64,000 nt of DNA, from NCBI RefSeq assembly GCF_051401765.1, contig NC_135064.1, positions 27,626,001-27,690,000 on the forward strand, in the 5' to 3' direction. Of this stretch, positions 23,701 to 36,394 are shown piece after piece. The notes beneath the pieces were generated by a model. The model saw only the letters and a list, made by a program, of their open reading frames with translations, was not told the DNA's origin and ran no database searches. Both the position numbers and the translations under genes were made by a program. The stretch is from Calliopsis andreniformis. Its lineage: Eukaryota > Arthropoda > Insecta > Hymenoptera > Andrenidae. Each line of letters begins with the position of its first letter. Positions within the stretch are counted from its first letter, which is position 1.

Positions 23701-26574
23701 AATGTCTGTTGCCGCGCTGATCTCTCGGCACAGGGTGTTACAAAGCATCGAGTTGAAGCGAAGAGTAGGGGTATTGGATATAGAATAAAATTTGGAAATT
23801 TTGAGCGATTCTAATTTGATGAGCAGAGATTCCAAACTGGTGCACGAGGTATTGGGATGTTCTTGTCAGGAATTCATGTGGGTATAGTGTATCACCCAAA
23901 GTAGGTGAACATGGACCGTGTTGTTAACATCAGCGAAACACGATCCACGGGTAATAAGGGCTCTCAGTTGAACTCAGTGGAAGCTAAAGTATTTAAACGG
24001 TGAACCAGAAATGACTATAGGATTATCCTGCAATTACCCTTCTTCCCTTTTTCGTTTTTTCTTTCCTCCAAATACTGCACACAAGCCACTTATCATTGAA
24101 CAACGTATCGCATTACGTATCATTGCCTAGGATTGCCAGCAAACTCGAAAGCTAAGTGCAATTTCGTTTCCCGTTCTCTGTACAAAGGTGTACACCGAAG
24201 GCGAAGCTCTTTCCATCGTGTAGGTAGAAAGATTCCTCTCTTCAACGATTAAGGACGAGGTATAGACGAAATAGCAGCCGCCTCAGGTCGTACGAGGGCA
24301 TTATGTATGAACGCGTAGCAAGGATCTGCAGTGTCGACGTCAGAGCGAACTAGAGAGAGGGAGAGATAGAGAGGAATGAGCTGCGAGAGAAAGAAACGCG
24401 TAGGACATAGGGGATGGAGGGGCAAAGAGGGTGTAGGGGAAAGAAAGCACAGAGGTTGCCGCCGTCAGGAAACTTTTGTTTAAAATTGGAATTCCTTTGC
24501 GGCTCGTTGGGACTAGGAATGCAGATAGGGCGGAGGCGACGAAAACCGTGAGAGTGGATGAGAGAGGCGGAAGAGAGGCTAGAGAGGCGGGCGGGAACAC
24601 GAGACGAGGGCACCCGGAAAAAGGCAACTGTACGATATTGTTTCATCATAAAGGGAAGCTTCTTACCCGCGAGGGAATACTTTTTGACAAGAACCGCGGG
24701 CAAAAATTTCGAACGCGTGTCGACGCCGCGCAGCTGCCACCGGGAGGGAATGAATCGAGGAGATGCTTCCACTCCGCCTTGCTTAAACTTGTAACACGTT
24801 CGCCCTGGGAACGAGAATCGTTGTCAGTCAACGAGTTTTCGTGTCCCGAATATAGGAGGTCCCTGAATCGTGCCGTCGATGAAGATGACTGATTTACAGG
24901 GAAGAAAAATACACCCCTCGAAATTTCTAATTGGAGAAGTTCAGAATTGGGTAAAATGTAGGCACCTCAAATTACTATGATATTAAATAAACTTGTATCT
25001 GATTAGAGATCTTACATATATTTTTACCTGTCATGAGTAAAAGACACATTAAATACTTTTTTTAAATATTCTATAGCATTTTGCCTGACAAGTGTAACCT
25101 ATTTTATACATAAAATGTATTAATCTATTTTATAAGTCTAATTGGAAACGCCCTTTATAATACTAACTCTCATTGCAATAAAACATTCCAACATTTTCAC
25201 CACCTAAACTAAAATGTTTCTCTTATCAAACCCTCGTGGAAGGTGTCAATAATAATCGCTAGAATATCGTTCCTACGAGCAAACGTAACACAGTTATTAG
25301 CTGGTACGAGGGATTACAAGCCAGCGAGCGACAGGAAACGTCAGTGAATTCCACCAAGCCACTGTGTTCTTCGGCGAGACAAGATCTACATTCCGGCGCT
25401 GGTTTCCGATAAACACACACGCTCGCATCATTCGGCGAACCATGCCAGCCGCTTAATTAATTTGCAGGTATCTTACTGGCGGTCGGGAATCATGTTACAG
25501 GGTACGTATGTCGCCACAGCTAAACGCATTAATCCGTAATTATCGAAATTACAGGACCACGAGGCAGCCAACTGAAGCCTTATCTCGACCGTCTCCAGGG
25601 TTCTCCGTCGCGCCATTCTGCGGCCTACTGCGGATACTTAGATAAGTGTCCCATCTCGCTAATTATTCGAACGGAGCCCCTTTCTCTCCAGCTTGACACT
25701 TCTCGCCCTTGGAAGTTCGGGAAACAGATTAACCGACCTGGTGACTGGGTTTTAAGAAATTGAAACGCGATCGAAGCGGAGGCCTAATCCGGCCCGATTA
25801 ACGGGGAGGTTAATTGGGGATTTCCTGGTGATACGAAAAATTTATTCGAAGCTTAAGACCAAGGGAAGAAGGGGGAGGAGAGACAACGACGAGTTAATGA
25901 AATTGAGAGAGAAAGTGGGTGACGGCTGCACGAGTTGGAATAATGAAATTGCTTCCACTTTCTAAGCAAGTATTTATGAGGTTCTCGGTACAAGTTTAGT
26001 AAACGATAAATGACACAAAATGAAGTGTAACAGCGTTCCTTGTCTGGCGTTCAAATGGAATTGAATTCTACCTTAACGAAGAATTTAATTGTACCTCTTG
26101 TGTACGTTGAAGTTTCAGACGCAGAACATTTCCAGCAGCTATATCGGTCCTCGTGAAATATTGCACGCTTCGACCGAGTACCGCGTTTCATTACCACCGT
26201 GAAATAATTCTTAAAACGGGAAAAGGGAGGCGGCGAAGGGTAGGAAGAAACGGGAGGGAGCCACGGGAGAGGGACATAAAAGGGAAAGAGGATGAACGTT
26301 CGAGGAATAGCGGCGGAAAGGAAACGAGAGGCAGACACGATCGAAGCTTTCTACGGAAAATGGCATCGGGCGGAGGAAGCGTCTTTAATTTGTAGAGGGA
26401 GCGTCGAGTGAACGGCCCCCGGAATCTCTCGCATCGGGGATTGATCGCCCGGAACTATGAAATATCGCCGCGGCCGATGACGTATTTCATTTCACCCGTC
26501 ACTCGTTCCACCCATTTTTTCTCTTTTTTAAGACAGCCATCACGAATATCGACCACCTTTCAATCGACCTACAG
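20706..26574. other. long non-coding stretch, nothing recognised
   Basis: Contains GC-rich patches (20800-21450, 22000-22500, 23050-23720) with overlapping stop-poor frames on both strands. It also holds a G-run tract at 23283-23298, GA-rich simple sequence at about 24350-24375, and AT-rich segments at 22740-23040 and 24950-25200. No exon with paired splice sites is recognised. Confidence 0.45.
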
Positions 26575-26763
26575 ATGTCCGAAGAAAAATACCCGCTCGT
26601 ATTTCAACAACTTGTGTCGGTCGATCAACGATTGGCGACTGCGTGTAGCAGCTCGCGCGAAAGCGCAAATAAACAAATGGGGAACGTAATGGGAATTGCG
26701 TTCGCAGTAAATGCTGTAACGCAAATCCTAAAGGCAGGCAGTAGCCTGTTGCGCGTAGGGTAA
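26575..26763 (+). CDS. candidate small ORF or terminal exon, unrecognised
   Basis: A true ATG frame of 62 codons ends in TAA and directly follows an acceptor-like pyrimidine stretch ending cctacag. The same frame is open for roughly 35 codons upstream as well. The peptide starts MSEEKYPLVFQQLVSVDQRL, has a polar Ser/Asn-rich middle (residues 25-36) and ends in a small hydrophobic segment (about 38-60, MGIAFAVNAVTQILKAG). That would suit a short membrane-associated tail. No family is recognised and no upstream exon was found. A chance frame is quite possible. Confidence 0.18.
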   Translation: MSEEKYPLVFQQLVSVDQRLATACSSSRESANKQMGNVMGIAFAVNAVTQILKAGSSLLRVG

Positions 26764-29700
26764 TATACACGGAACTATTTGAACCAACTGGAATTATTTA
26801 CAAACCGATTTAGCTTGATATTTTACTCACAGATCACAGCATGCGCAAGTATAAAGATCAATTTAGTGTAGAATGCAGTAGATACCGAAATTTATTAGCA
26901 AAGAAGCTAAAAGAATAGCAAACTTCAAATTTCTGAAGAAGTAATGACCAAGTAGAGGGGGCCAGTAATCAATGCTGCTATAGATATTTAGTGAACTTTA
27001 ACTCGTGACCTACACTCGCCTTGAATTATGTTTCCACTAGAAATGGGTTTAATATTTCTCAGCAATGTATCATACAATATAGGGAAATTTTGTACTACAA
27101 CTTGATCTAGTAAAATCGCGTTAGTATAATTAAATAAGTGACTTGGTCATGTCTTCAAGAGTTAATTCTTATCATCAGCTTTGCCCCGTTAACCATATAT
27201 CTTTCCGTACTTTTACCCTGATGAGCTCTGAACAGGGTGTGGCTGACTCTGTCAAGGAAATTTACTGGCGATTCTGGCGACCAGCAATTAGAGAGAGTAG
27301 GTGCGCATAAAGTTTCTTCGACTCGGTAATGGAAGCGGGGAAGGCTTTACGATCGCCGCTTATCCGAGAGAATACCGAAGGTTAGAGGAACTGTCTTAAT
27401 TTGAAACGTTCGAGCTTCATTTACGACAAATTTCAATTCGAACAAGGGAAACGAGGCTCATTTAATCGCGCGATAAACTGCGCTCGCGCTAATTGTGCGC
27501 GCAAAAACTCGCAGCGGAACCAGAAGTCGACCGCTCCAAGTCTGAACCTTCCTCGGCATCTCGAACACCCCACATTCTAATTAGACTTATCTCTGACGTA
27601 GATACAACTCCCACCCTACGACTAAAAACTATACCCTGATGTTTCTTCACCCATCTCCCAATATTTAATCAGAGCAACAAATACACGAACTTCTATGGAA
27701 GCATCCCAAGTTTACCGGTGAACACAAACTCCAGCATCCGCCCCCGCAAGAAGCTCCAAAACGCTGCTCAGCGTTGATGCAACGCCATCTGTGCGTCATT
27801 AACGCGTGAGCGGTCTGCAGCATATCTATTTTCGGTTCATCAAGAATAAATGCTCCGCCAGCCGCGGTTCGTCTCGCACCGCTGATGAAGAAGAGAGAGA
27901 CAGGCGCGAGGGCGGGGGTGAGAATCGATTACACGACCTCGTCCCAGATCATTCGGGCAATTAAAGCGAGGATCGGCTCGCTAGTCGCGTGCATTATTTG
28001 TACGCTAATGCTCGGCTCGATTGGAACGATCAGGCTGCCGAGCCGACAATAATAACCGGCTCGGGGTCTGCTCGGGGCAGATTACGCGGAGAGGCACGCG
28101 AACGCGCGCGTGCAGACACCACGTACGGGGTGGGTCTTGACGTAGCGGGAGAGAGAGTTGTTCAGCCGGGGCAACGAAGCCAAGGGTTTGGCTGCTGCCG
28201 GCGTCACAACTCATCCTAATTACATCTACCCTCGTTTCCGGATTCGGGAGCGTTCCCTTCAAGAAGGGTACACTGCCACTTAATTAGTATTGCCGACCGG
28301 ACTTCGCCAGCGCGCGTACCTCCGACGCTGCAATTGAGACGTTTAACTATATTTCCGCCTCCGAGGACTATTACCCTCTTGATTTACGACGCGCCACCGC
28401 GCCGTTTCTTACTCGCGCTGACCCCACCCACGACCAAGGGCTAATCGCGACGCGGGACAATCGCGACGTTTTAATCTGCTCGATTAAAGGACTAACTGAC
28501 CCGGTAACTTAGACCCCGATGGAACATAGTTGCCGAGTTCCATGCCACTGTCGCGGTGGAATAAGTTTTAGGAATCGTTGGATGGCTATTGTGGGAGAAT
28601 AGCGCGAAGTGCACTTGGAGGATGGATTAAGGAGGTGGATTGGCCGTGTAGCGCTCAGGAAGTTGGCTTCTGACTACTGTGTGACGGTACTCTCAAGTTT
28701 CGAGACTGTTCGTTTGCCTTCAGACGTTGCTTAAATTTCTTAGAGAGTATTAGCTTAAAATATTGCACCATTTTACATTGAACTACTCTTTCTCAGATAG
28801 AAGATAGGCTACAAATTCCACTTTTATACTGATCACAATTTTTATTACAATGGGTTGTCATTTAAATAAGTTCGGCAGTATGTTTTATTTCTAAAATATT
28901 ATTGCTTTTAAAATAGGAAACTATCATAGATGATAATGGCGTGAGTTTATATTTGTAATAAATGATAAAAATATTGAGTACAATCGAATTTATATATGTT
29001 AAAGCACAATAATATAAATAGTTTAGTTCCAATAACAGTAGAATCTTCTTTATTATCTATTGCATTTAATATACGTAAAATACGGTCCACAATACATGAG
29101 CACTATGTAAAATAATATTCGAAATATTCGAACAATTGCCAGAGATGACGAAGCGTCATCCCCCTTTGGCCACAATAGAATTTCGCGAATAAGCGTAGTG
29201 AGCGGTTAATGAAGAATCGGGCCGATTTAATTGAAACGAATTCAGCGTGACTAATGAGGTGGCGGGGCTGCTGGAGTTCCGGGAGCGTAGATATACATGA
29301 CACCCTGAAGTGGAGTGCTCCGGTTTCGCGAATCATTTATAACTGGCCGCTAAAAGATCTTAACGCTCGCGTGGCGTAAAAAATGAATCAGCCTACCGAC
29401 TCTAGCCCACCGGCAATTTCATCTCGTTGCTACATTATTTCTAATTACCAGAGATTTATTAAGGTTGTCGCTGATGAATCCACTCCTGCCTCCTGGCCCT
29501 GGGGGAACTTTCGCCTATCCTGTTTTGTACCGAGAACAATTTCGCTCGAGCGTATTTTCTACGTGTAATCGAGTTCAAAGAGATCCTTCTTGGCAAAATT
29601 TGATTAAAAGCCAGAAATATGTTTCTTCTGAATTGTTATTAGTTTCGAGTTATTGGTACGAAAACTGTAAGAAAAAATATAATGTTTATAAAACACTGAA

Positions 29701-30271
29701 ATATATCTGGACCAACGCTTAGTACGTAATGAAGAAAATTAAAATAATAAAGGTAATAAGCAGCTTTTTCTAAAATTGCTCTGCAATTGTTCTCAGATAG
29801 AAAGACAACATCACGAAGAGAAGAATAATGTGAGGGACTAATTTTCTCTGCAGAGTGGCGTTGCCACGCATAGGAGAGGCTTACACGCCGTGTCATGCAT
29901 ATGAAAGGTGAATGAATTTCATTCCAATAAATTCCGCGCACCATAACGCGTTTACCGTAATCGTATTCACGAGTTCCTGTGCCAGCGACGGCCTACAATA
30001 TGCACTGATGATGAAATCTCCTCTGTCAGCGTGACCGTCCGAAAATGAGACACATTGAAATGCTTACCTCAATCCGGCTGTCCGAGAATTACTAGCGAAA
30101 TTGCAAACAAGTGGCTTGTTATTCGGTCTCTAACGCAAATTGCGCCGGGAAACAGCGCTGTTTCCGTCCGATCGATGTATATTGAAAAAACGACACTTCA
30201 TGCGGTTATTTGCGGTCAGAGACATTAAAACGCCACAATTCAATCTCTATCCGGACTGAAAAAAAAACACT
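26764..30271. other. non-coding stretch, nothing recognised
   Basis: Composition is AT-rich at about 26770-27180 and 28700-29140, and CpG-rich at about 27700-28500. No splice-flanked open frame, transposon end or RNA gene is recognised. Confidence 0.45.
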
Positions 30272-30421
30272 AAAATACCTCTACTCAATTTCTACTTGAG
30301 ATTGAAAACGCTAATAAACTTCGATCCTAGCTCCATTTCAACTAACACTTCGAAACATCTATATCTAAACTCTATTGAAGTTCTAAAGTCTCAAAACACC
30401 TCTACTCGATCTGCGTTTGAG
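30272..30421 (+). repeat. direct duplication of a 29 bp motif, 121 bp apart
   Basis: The segment at 30272-30300 (aaaatacctctactcaattt then a tail ending cttgag) recurs at 30393-30421 with about 23 of 29 positions identical. The DNA between them has related short words, so the pair may be remnants of a longer tandem unit. Confidence 0.55.
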
Positions 30422-32506
30422 CTGACGTGTAGTAAAGTAACCTAAAAAACTATTTCAGCATTTGCGAGTGAATTTACTGCCACTTCGCCGAGTAAATCTA
30501 CGAGAGATGTCTTTACAGCCCATTGTATAAGCTTCAGACCTTTCTACTCGTGAAGATGCCCCAAAATGAAAGAGACCTCCTTGTATCCTCCAGTTTTAAG
30601 TTTATGCTCGCGAGGATTCCGAGAGGGTGAGCTCAAATGACGGAGAAAAATGAGCGGTAATTTACCTCCCAACTGCTGGGGTAAGTGGAAAGCGAGAAAG
30701 TCGAATCGTCCGTGGCGCGATCTTCAAATTAGGGACGAGTCGAAGAGTGGGAACAAAGTGAGCCGTGACTCTGATGGATAATTCGAGGAGGACGTCTCTA
30801 CAATCGCTCGTTATATCATGGGAGAGGCTCCAATATTGTCGAGAATTCGCGAAATGCTGTTTTTGATGGGGTCACTGAAAATTCAAACGTTTCGACCGGC
30901 ATTTGGAAACTTGTCGACGATATCGTCGTTCGTAAAAAATTTCCTGCCTGCTCTCTCTCTTTTCGAAAAATACATTTCGCATTTTCGACGCTCTAGGGTT
31001 ATTAAAAAGAATTTAAAACACCCCTCGATATTGATTCACAAACCGAAGCAATACAGTACTTTTTCCAAACCTGTGTTTGTAAATATTTTTGCGGATAACC
31101 ATAGTTGGTACATTTTGCCTACAAATTTTCTGAAATTCTTAAACAAATTAATGTGTAATCTTAGTCTAGACCAAGGCGTATCAGAAAGGTAGTTATTTTT
31201 TTGCTCACAAATGTCGTCCGCCATAAATGAATAGGGTGAGTCTGCAGCCCAGCCCTCAATGATTAAAAAATTGCCCGTCAGTCTCACTTGCGCGATTCAT
31301 TTCGCGTTTCAACTTATTTCTCATTCGTTCTTCACTCTCTTTCTCTGCTATTTTTCACGTCGCCCCGTCCCTATCTCAGAAAGTGACTGATTAAAGAAAT
31401 CCACGTCAGGTGTTCTGATCTCCGACAGGGATGGCTGTCAAAAGGTTACGTTAATTGCACCATGCCTGATTGATTAAGGTCTCAATCTTATTAACAGCCG
31501 AAGAAGATTAGACGGACAGTATACGAGACGTACAATCGATCGCTTGCTAACAGCGTTATCTAATCCTTTTTCCTTCTGCAAACAGTATTGCTCTGTAGGG
31601 CAAGGAACCCTACCATGACCCATGATAGCTGATGATACAGTATTATGTACTTATCAGGAGTAATTAGAGAAAAATTTGAATTAATATCCACAATCATAAA
31701 TTTAATTAATGGAATTATTATAAATCACTCTCACTACCTCATGCTAATTAATCTCCATAAATATAATTTATAGCATATTAAATCACTATTTTATTCCTAA
31801 TCCCACGACATCTTAAATCCAAAAAGTTAAAATGAACCAACGGTAATTATTTCACCTTTTCTTGAGTCAGACTTCATGAAACGCTGTGAAAAGTAACAAT
31901 ACACAAATGCAAGATGCAAAACGGGCTTGATAACAATTACGGCAGGAAGCTGTAATTGGAGATACAGAGGGGGCACTGGGTCCGGTCGTAATGTACGAGA
32001 TATTTTGCATGAGAATACAATCAGCACGATTCAGTGGCCGCAAATACGGGGCATATCAGTGTGAAATGTGTTCTCCGCATACGTAACGATAAGTCGAACC
32101 GGTGATCGAGAGTGGCGACGCGCAGCATAGCAGAAGAGACCCGCTTGAATAGGGCTAATTTATCTTATTAATGTAGCAACCTCGCGTCTCGAATCACGGT
32201 TATTAGCGGCTCGGCGCTTTTCTTCTGATGGTCCGCTTTCAAAACGAAACAGCTCCCAACGGTGTGTTCCATCGTGTAGCTTTTATTCGAGTTGATGAAC
32301 CGGAATGAACTGTCATTTGTGCCGGTTTGAGGGAAGCAAATGCGTTTTGAATGTCGCTGGGAGTCTCCTGTGCTACTCGCTCCACGAGATTGGAATTCTT
32401 ATATTTCTGGAACAGTAAACGCTTTGGTACTCTACTTTTCATTGAGATCGTGGCCTCGCTGATTTTATTAGGTCGCCGTCTAGGTAATTTCGTTACTCAT
32501 GATTAA
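30422..32506. other. non-coding stretch, nothing recognised
   Basis: Includes a 124-codon ATG frame at 30818-31192 on the plus strand. Its composition is acceptable, but it has no domain, repeat or splice support. The rest is AT-rich and unremarkable. Confidence 0.4.
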
Positions 32507-32537
32507 GTGCACTTTTCAACATTTGATAACTCGTGCG
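32507..32537 (+). repeat. dispersed repeat fragment shared with 4375-4402
   Basis: The phrase gtgcac, tttcaacattt, ataactcg recurs here and at 4375-4402, with about 26 of 30 positions shared. The first copy sits inside the decayed MITE relative, and this one lies 685 bp left of the intact MITE. It is probably a fragment of the same or a neighbouring repeat family. Confidence 0.5.
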
Positions 32538-33221
32538 CTTGATGTAAGTGAAAATAGGGAACGCTGGAAAATGAGGGAGATCGAAATTATTTAGGGTACA
32601 ACCTCAATTACTTCGACTGCAAAATTAATATTCATGATTAAAATACGTCTTATGGACTTCATTTATGTTTGCAACGCCATTCTATCAATCTAGGGAGAGT
32701 AGACAGCTTTATTTTCACGATCGAATAGTTTTTAAACACAGGCAAGCATTTTTCACGGCATAAATATCGCTGGGTGAAATGTTCAGGCGCCGAGTGCGAA
32801 TTATTGGAATGACCGACGCATGGGGTTGCGGACGTTAGCGTGAAAAACGTTTACATCGTCGATATTAATAGCGGATATTGTTATGGTAATCTCTGTATTA
32901 ATAGACACGGGCAATTAAAACTTGTCTGGAACGATTGCTGACGTGCAGCGTTGCGCATCGCGCGCCTGCAACTTCGTTTCTGCGTGTCTAACGGAGCCTT
33001 GAATTCTCACTGTATTGCCGGAGTTATGCGAATTGATACAGGTAATTAAAACTTCCTCCAGCGATTCTGCCACGGCCTCGCCGTAATTGGATTTTGCGTT
33101 CTAACGGATATTGGACAGATTAGAAGGACACTGCTGTCTCTCCATGATTTCTCTGTCTCAGATATTCAGCAGAATCTTTAAAACGGAAAACAATTCTTGC
33201 ATTTACTTCTTGAACATACTA

Positions 33222-33585
33222 CAGGGTGTTCGACAACAGGTGTCAAAAATTGCGTTTGGGGTTTTGTTTCAGTTATTAGTTGCTGAAGAACCAGTTAAAA
33301 AGCCACATCAAATGTGTCTGACTTGGGACTTATTCTACTGCCGATGTACACTAGCCCGGTCAGGTATAAGGAATTCAGTAGAATAATCCTAAATCAAGCA
33401 CAGTTGACTCAGTAGAATAAGTTGCAGGTCAGACACAGTGAAGTCAGTAGAATAAGTCTCAAGTCAGACTTTGTACACGTTTGACAGGAAGCTTTAAACG
33501 CAATTTCATCTACCTTCATTTTCCTTTTATCTTAGCGTATAAAACCATCTCCTAAAATTTCCGACACTTGTTGTCAAACACCCTC
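33222..33585 (+). mobile_element. TA-flanked MITE with ~30 bp terminal inverted repeats
   Basis: The left end (cagggtgttcgacaacaggt) and the reverse complement of the right end (gagggtgtttgacaacaagt) match at about 25 of 30 positions across the full inverted repeat. TA dinucleotides flank both ends (33220-33221 and 33586-33587), as expected for a Tc1/mariner-type target. The interior is non-coding. It holds an inverted pair built on gtctgacttg..acttattctactg (about 33318-33342) and its complement (about 33443-33468). It also holds three tandem 34-35 bp units beginning tcagtagaataa at about 33375-33475. It is non-autonomous and needs a transposase from elsewhere. A decayed relative lies at 4225-4474. 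Confidence 0.8.
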
Positions 33586-34079
33586 TATGGGTTTACAGAT
33601 GTGCTAGTAGTAAAGATTGAAGGTAGTATTTTTTACTACAAATTCTCAAGTTTTCGCACAATAAATTTCACAGTCAGTTTTGTCATTCCTTATAAACACC
33701 TTCTGGATTAACCCGTCGCTCTGAATTATCTTGCACAGGTATTAAATGAAGACATCGATCTTCCATTAATCCAAGTCTTGAAAACACCTTCCATCGAATT
33801 ACAAGGAAACCAACCGCTGCCCTCGAATCAAGCCTGCTCTCTCAGATAGCTCGTAACCACATGATTATGGGAGGCTATCGTCACTGTCTATCACAGATTC
33901 CTACAGAGACGCGTAAATAACGGATTCCAGCGGTGAGTCACGTCGACCGGAAGCGTAGGCGCAGTCGAACCGATCGCAAATTCAATTATAGGTGAAACTG
34001 TTCGCAATGACGTCACATCCATCCTTCGGCAACCCTTTCAGTGGCTCTCTATCGGATAACAATTACCATTGGTCTACAC
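33586..34079. other. non-coding stretch, nothing recognised
   Basis: No gene or repeat is recognised between the MITE and the pyrimidine-rich block. Confidence 0.45.
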
Positions 34080-36180
34080 CCGCCGCCTATCCGTCGATAT
34101 CTCATCCCCCTCCTTCTCTCTTTCTCTCTCTGTGGCCTCCAACCCTCGACGACGATCCCAGAACACCCCCGTCCCAACGGAAGAACGATTTCCCTCGTTT
34201 CACACTTACCGACTCGCTGCCTACCCCTCGTCCTTTCCGCTTCACGAGTATTCTTTTGTCGTGGATACTCGAGCCGAACGACGCGTCGACTTTTCAACAC
34301 CGTTATCGGCAACGACGAAGCCCCACCAGCGCGCCACCGCTACTTGTTGACACCGTCTTAACGAGAAAAAGAGAGGCGCGGAAATAACACGCGTCGCGAC
34401 GCGTGTTTCTCCACGGTAGGGCATCCGTTACATTTCCTCTCTCCCGTGTTTTTCGATTTCTATTTCTCGAAGCGGCTCTTCCGGATAGACCGCCACTCGC
34501 TGGTAGCGCGAAGGAAACAGACGCGTTTGACTTTCGACAATGTGTTATAGCTTCCATAGGGAGAGAGTGTATACCTTGGTGGTGCTTTAAATTAATAATA
34601 ATCTGTATTATTGTTACTTTTGTAGACTATGATTCCACGATATTGTCTACTATTTCTTTTCCATTAAATCACGCAGAATACATACAAAACGAGAGCCTGT
34701 GGCGTTGCAATATCGATCCACTTTTTGTTGATACGTAATATATATGCCTCCGATTATTAGAACGAGCGTTGAACGCGTCATTAAAACGTGCGTTCGAATT
34801 ATCACATTAACATGGACTTAATTCATGATAGCCATAGCGAGAGGCACGATTAACCTACCATTGCCGCTCCTGAATCACCCCGTCCGTTGTCACTAATCCA
34901 ATTACCAATATTATTATAGATCATCCGTAGATCCCGTCGATTTGTCATTGGAGAGAAAGAGTAGAACCGAAGAAAGCCAGTGATTCTCGCCCGATGCACC
35001 GAAATATCGCGAATTGGTATTAGCCGGCAATCGAGCACGAAATAAACAATCGCATTTAAAGGTAGACCTCCGTAGCGAGCCGGCGTCGTCCATTTATCAG
35101 GGAATATCACATTTTTCCGCTCGGCTGACCCCGCCGCCTAGGCCACTGGCATCCCGTGCACGCGCGAGTATGTGTACATCGTGAAATAAATCGCGGCAAA
35201 TAAAGAAAGCGCCAAGATATGACCTCCCACTTTCTCCCTCCGTCTCCTTCCTTCTCACCCCCCACCTATTCCTCTCCTCTCTCTCGCGTCTTCCCGACGT
35301 TTCTTCGTGACCCAAGACTTTCGTTGTCTCTCGAAAGCCTACCGCTCCTCTCCATCGCTCCAGGACGCTGCGACGGGTGAAACGACGGAGGCAGGGGGTT
35401 GCCGAGGAACCGAGGGTGAACCTACCTTCGCATCCTTACTCTTTTACTTCGAGCTAGGTGGTATTGTACTCTGTTTCGGTATTTCTAATAACTTCTTCTT
35501 CCTTCCCTCCTTCCAGCTGTCCTCCCTTACTTCTCCTCCGTCCTTCCGTCTCCTGCTGTTCCATCCCCGCCCTCTCGCCATTCCTCCTTCGCAACGCCCG
35601 CCGTTTCTTCGTTCTCTCCTTCTTCCCGCCGCGTCTGGACTTCACAATACCGGCAGTAATCCGACACTATCGGACCCTCGTCCCTCTCGCTCCCTCCCGC
35701 GACGCCCTCGCGATCCTCTCCTTCGGCCTCTGCCTTCTTCTTCCGCCCCTGACGGCCTCCCTACCCTCTGCTTCCCTCCGAACAACAATTACTCCGCCAT
35801 ATTGTCCGCTCTCCTATATCGTAAACGAAAGAACGGAGGATGGCGTTCGAGGGGGATGAGGGTTGGGCTCGAAAGACGAGGAGGGCGGATGGATAAAGAC
35901 GGAGCGGCACGGTGGGATCAAGTTTTTAATCACTCTCCAATGTCAGTGGCAAAAGAAATGCGAGGCGCGCGCGAGCGAGCGGCCTGGCTGCTCGCTCTCC
36001 TTTCTTTTTTCTTCTTTCTCGTCTTTTTCTCTTCGTATATCAGCGGAGGTGCGAGCATCGTCACCTCCTTCCCTCTCTTCTGCGTTCCTTTCCTGCCCCC
36101 CTCGATCCGTTTTTGTTTTCTCGCGTCTCTTTCGCGTTTCACGCACGCTCCTCGGGAAAAGAGACACTCGAGCTGATGAA
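34080..36180 (+). other. pyrimidine-rich, CpG-bearing block
   Basis: The plus strand is dominated by C and T over long runs (34085-34260, 35220-35300, 35480-35820, 36000-36140), including a CTCTCT tract near 34120. Stops are therefore scarce, and long overlapping frames appear on both strands (up to 289 codons at 35307-36176, starting with GTG). The encoded peptides are low-complexity Pro/Ser/Leu/Phe or Arg/Glu/Lys sequences with no domain. Such asymmetric blocks can mark promoters or 5' untranslated regions of long insect genes, but no transcript start is evident. Confidence 0.5.
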
Positions 36181-36366
36181 GCGGCGGCTCCGCGAGTGGC
36201 GGTCGATGACGCGTCTACGCCGACAAGGGTAATGCTTGTCTTTCGAACTTCATATGTCTGACAGCTCACCACAATGCGCGACGCCTTTTTGGGTATCTGG
36301 GATTGTTCTGGGTTCACTTGAACCTGGGGCCTTTAATCTCTTGAGCTGTGAACACTGTTGCGTTTT

Positions 36367-36394
36367 CTAGAAAGTACTTGATGTACTTTTCTAG
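36367..36394. repeat. 11-12 bp inverted repeat with 5-base loop
   Basis: ctagaaagtac (36367-36377) pairs with gtacttttctag (36383-36394) with a single-base bulge, around the loop ttgat. A compact hairpin of this length is uncommon by chance. It is not followed by a T-run and no terminator role is implied. Confidence 0.55.

Noticed and set aside
30066..30200. Minus-strand donor GTAAGC preceded by a frame ending LFAISLVILGQPD
   Set aside because: That frame meets a TGA just before the donor, and the other frames are short, so no exon fits.
35307..36176. 289-codon plus-strand frame, the longest in the window
   Set aside because: It starts with GTG, lies in a pyrimidine-rich block where stops are scarce, encodes low-complexity Pro/Ser/Phe sequence, and overlaps equally long frames on other frames and strands. 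No domain is visible.
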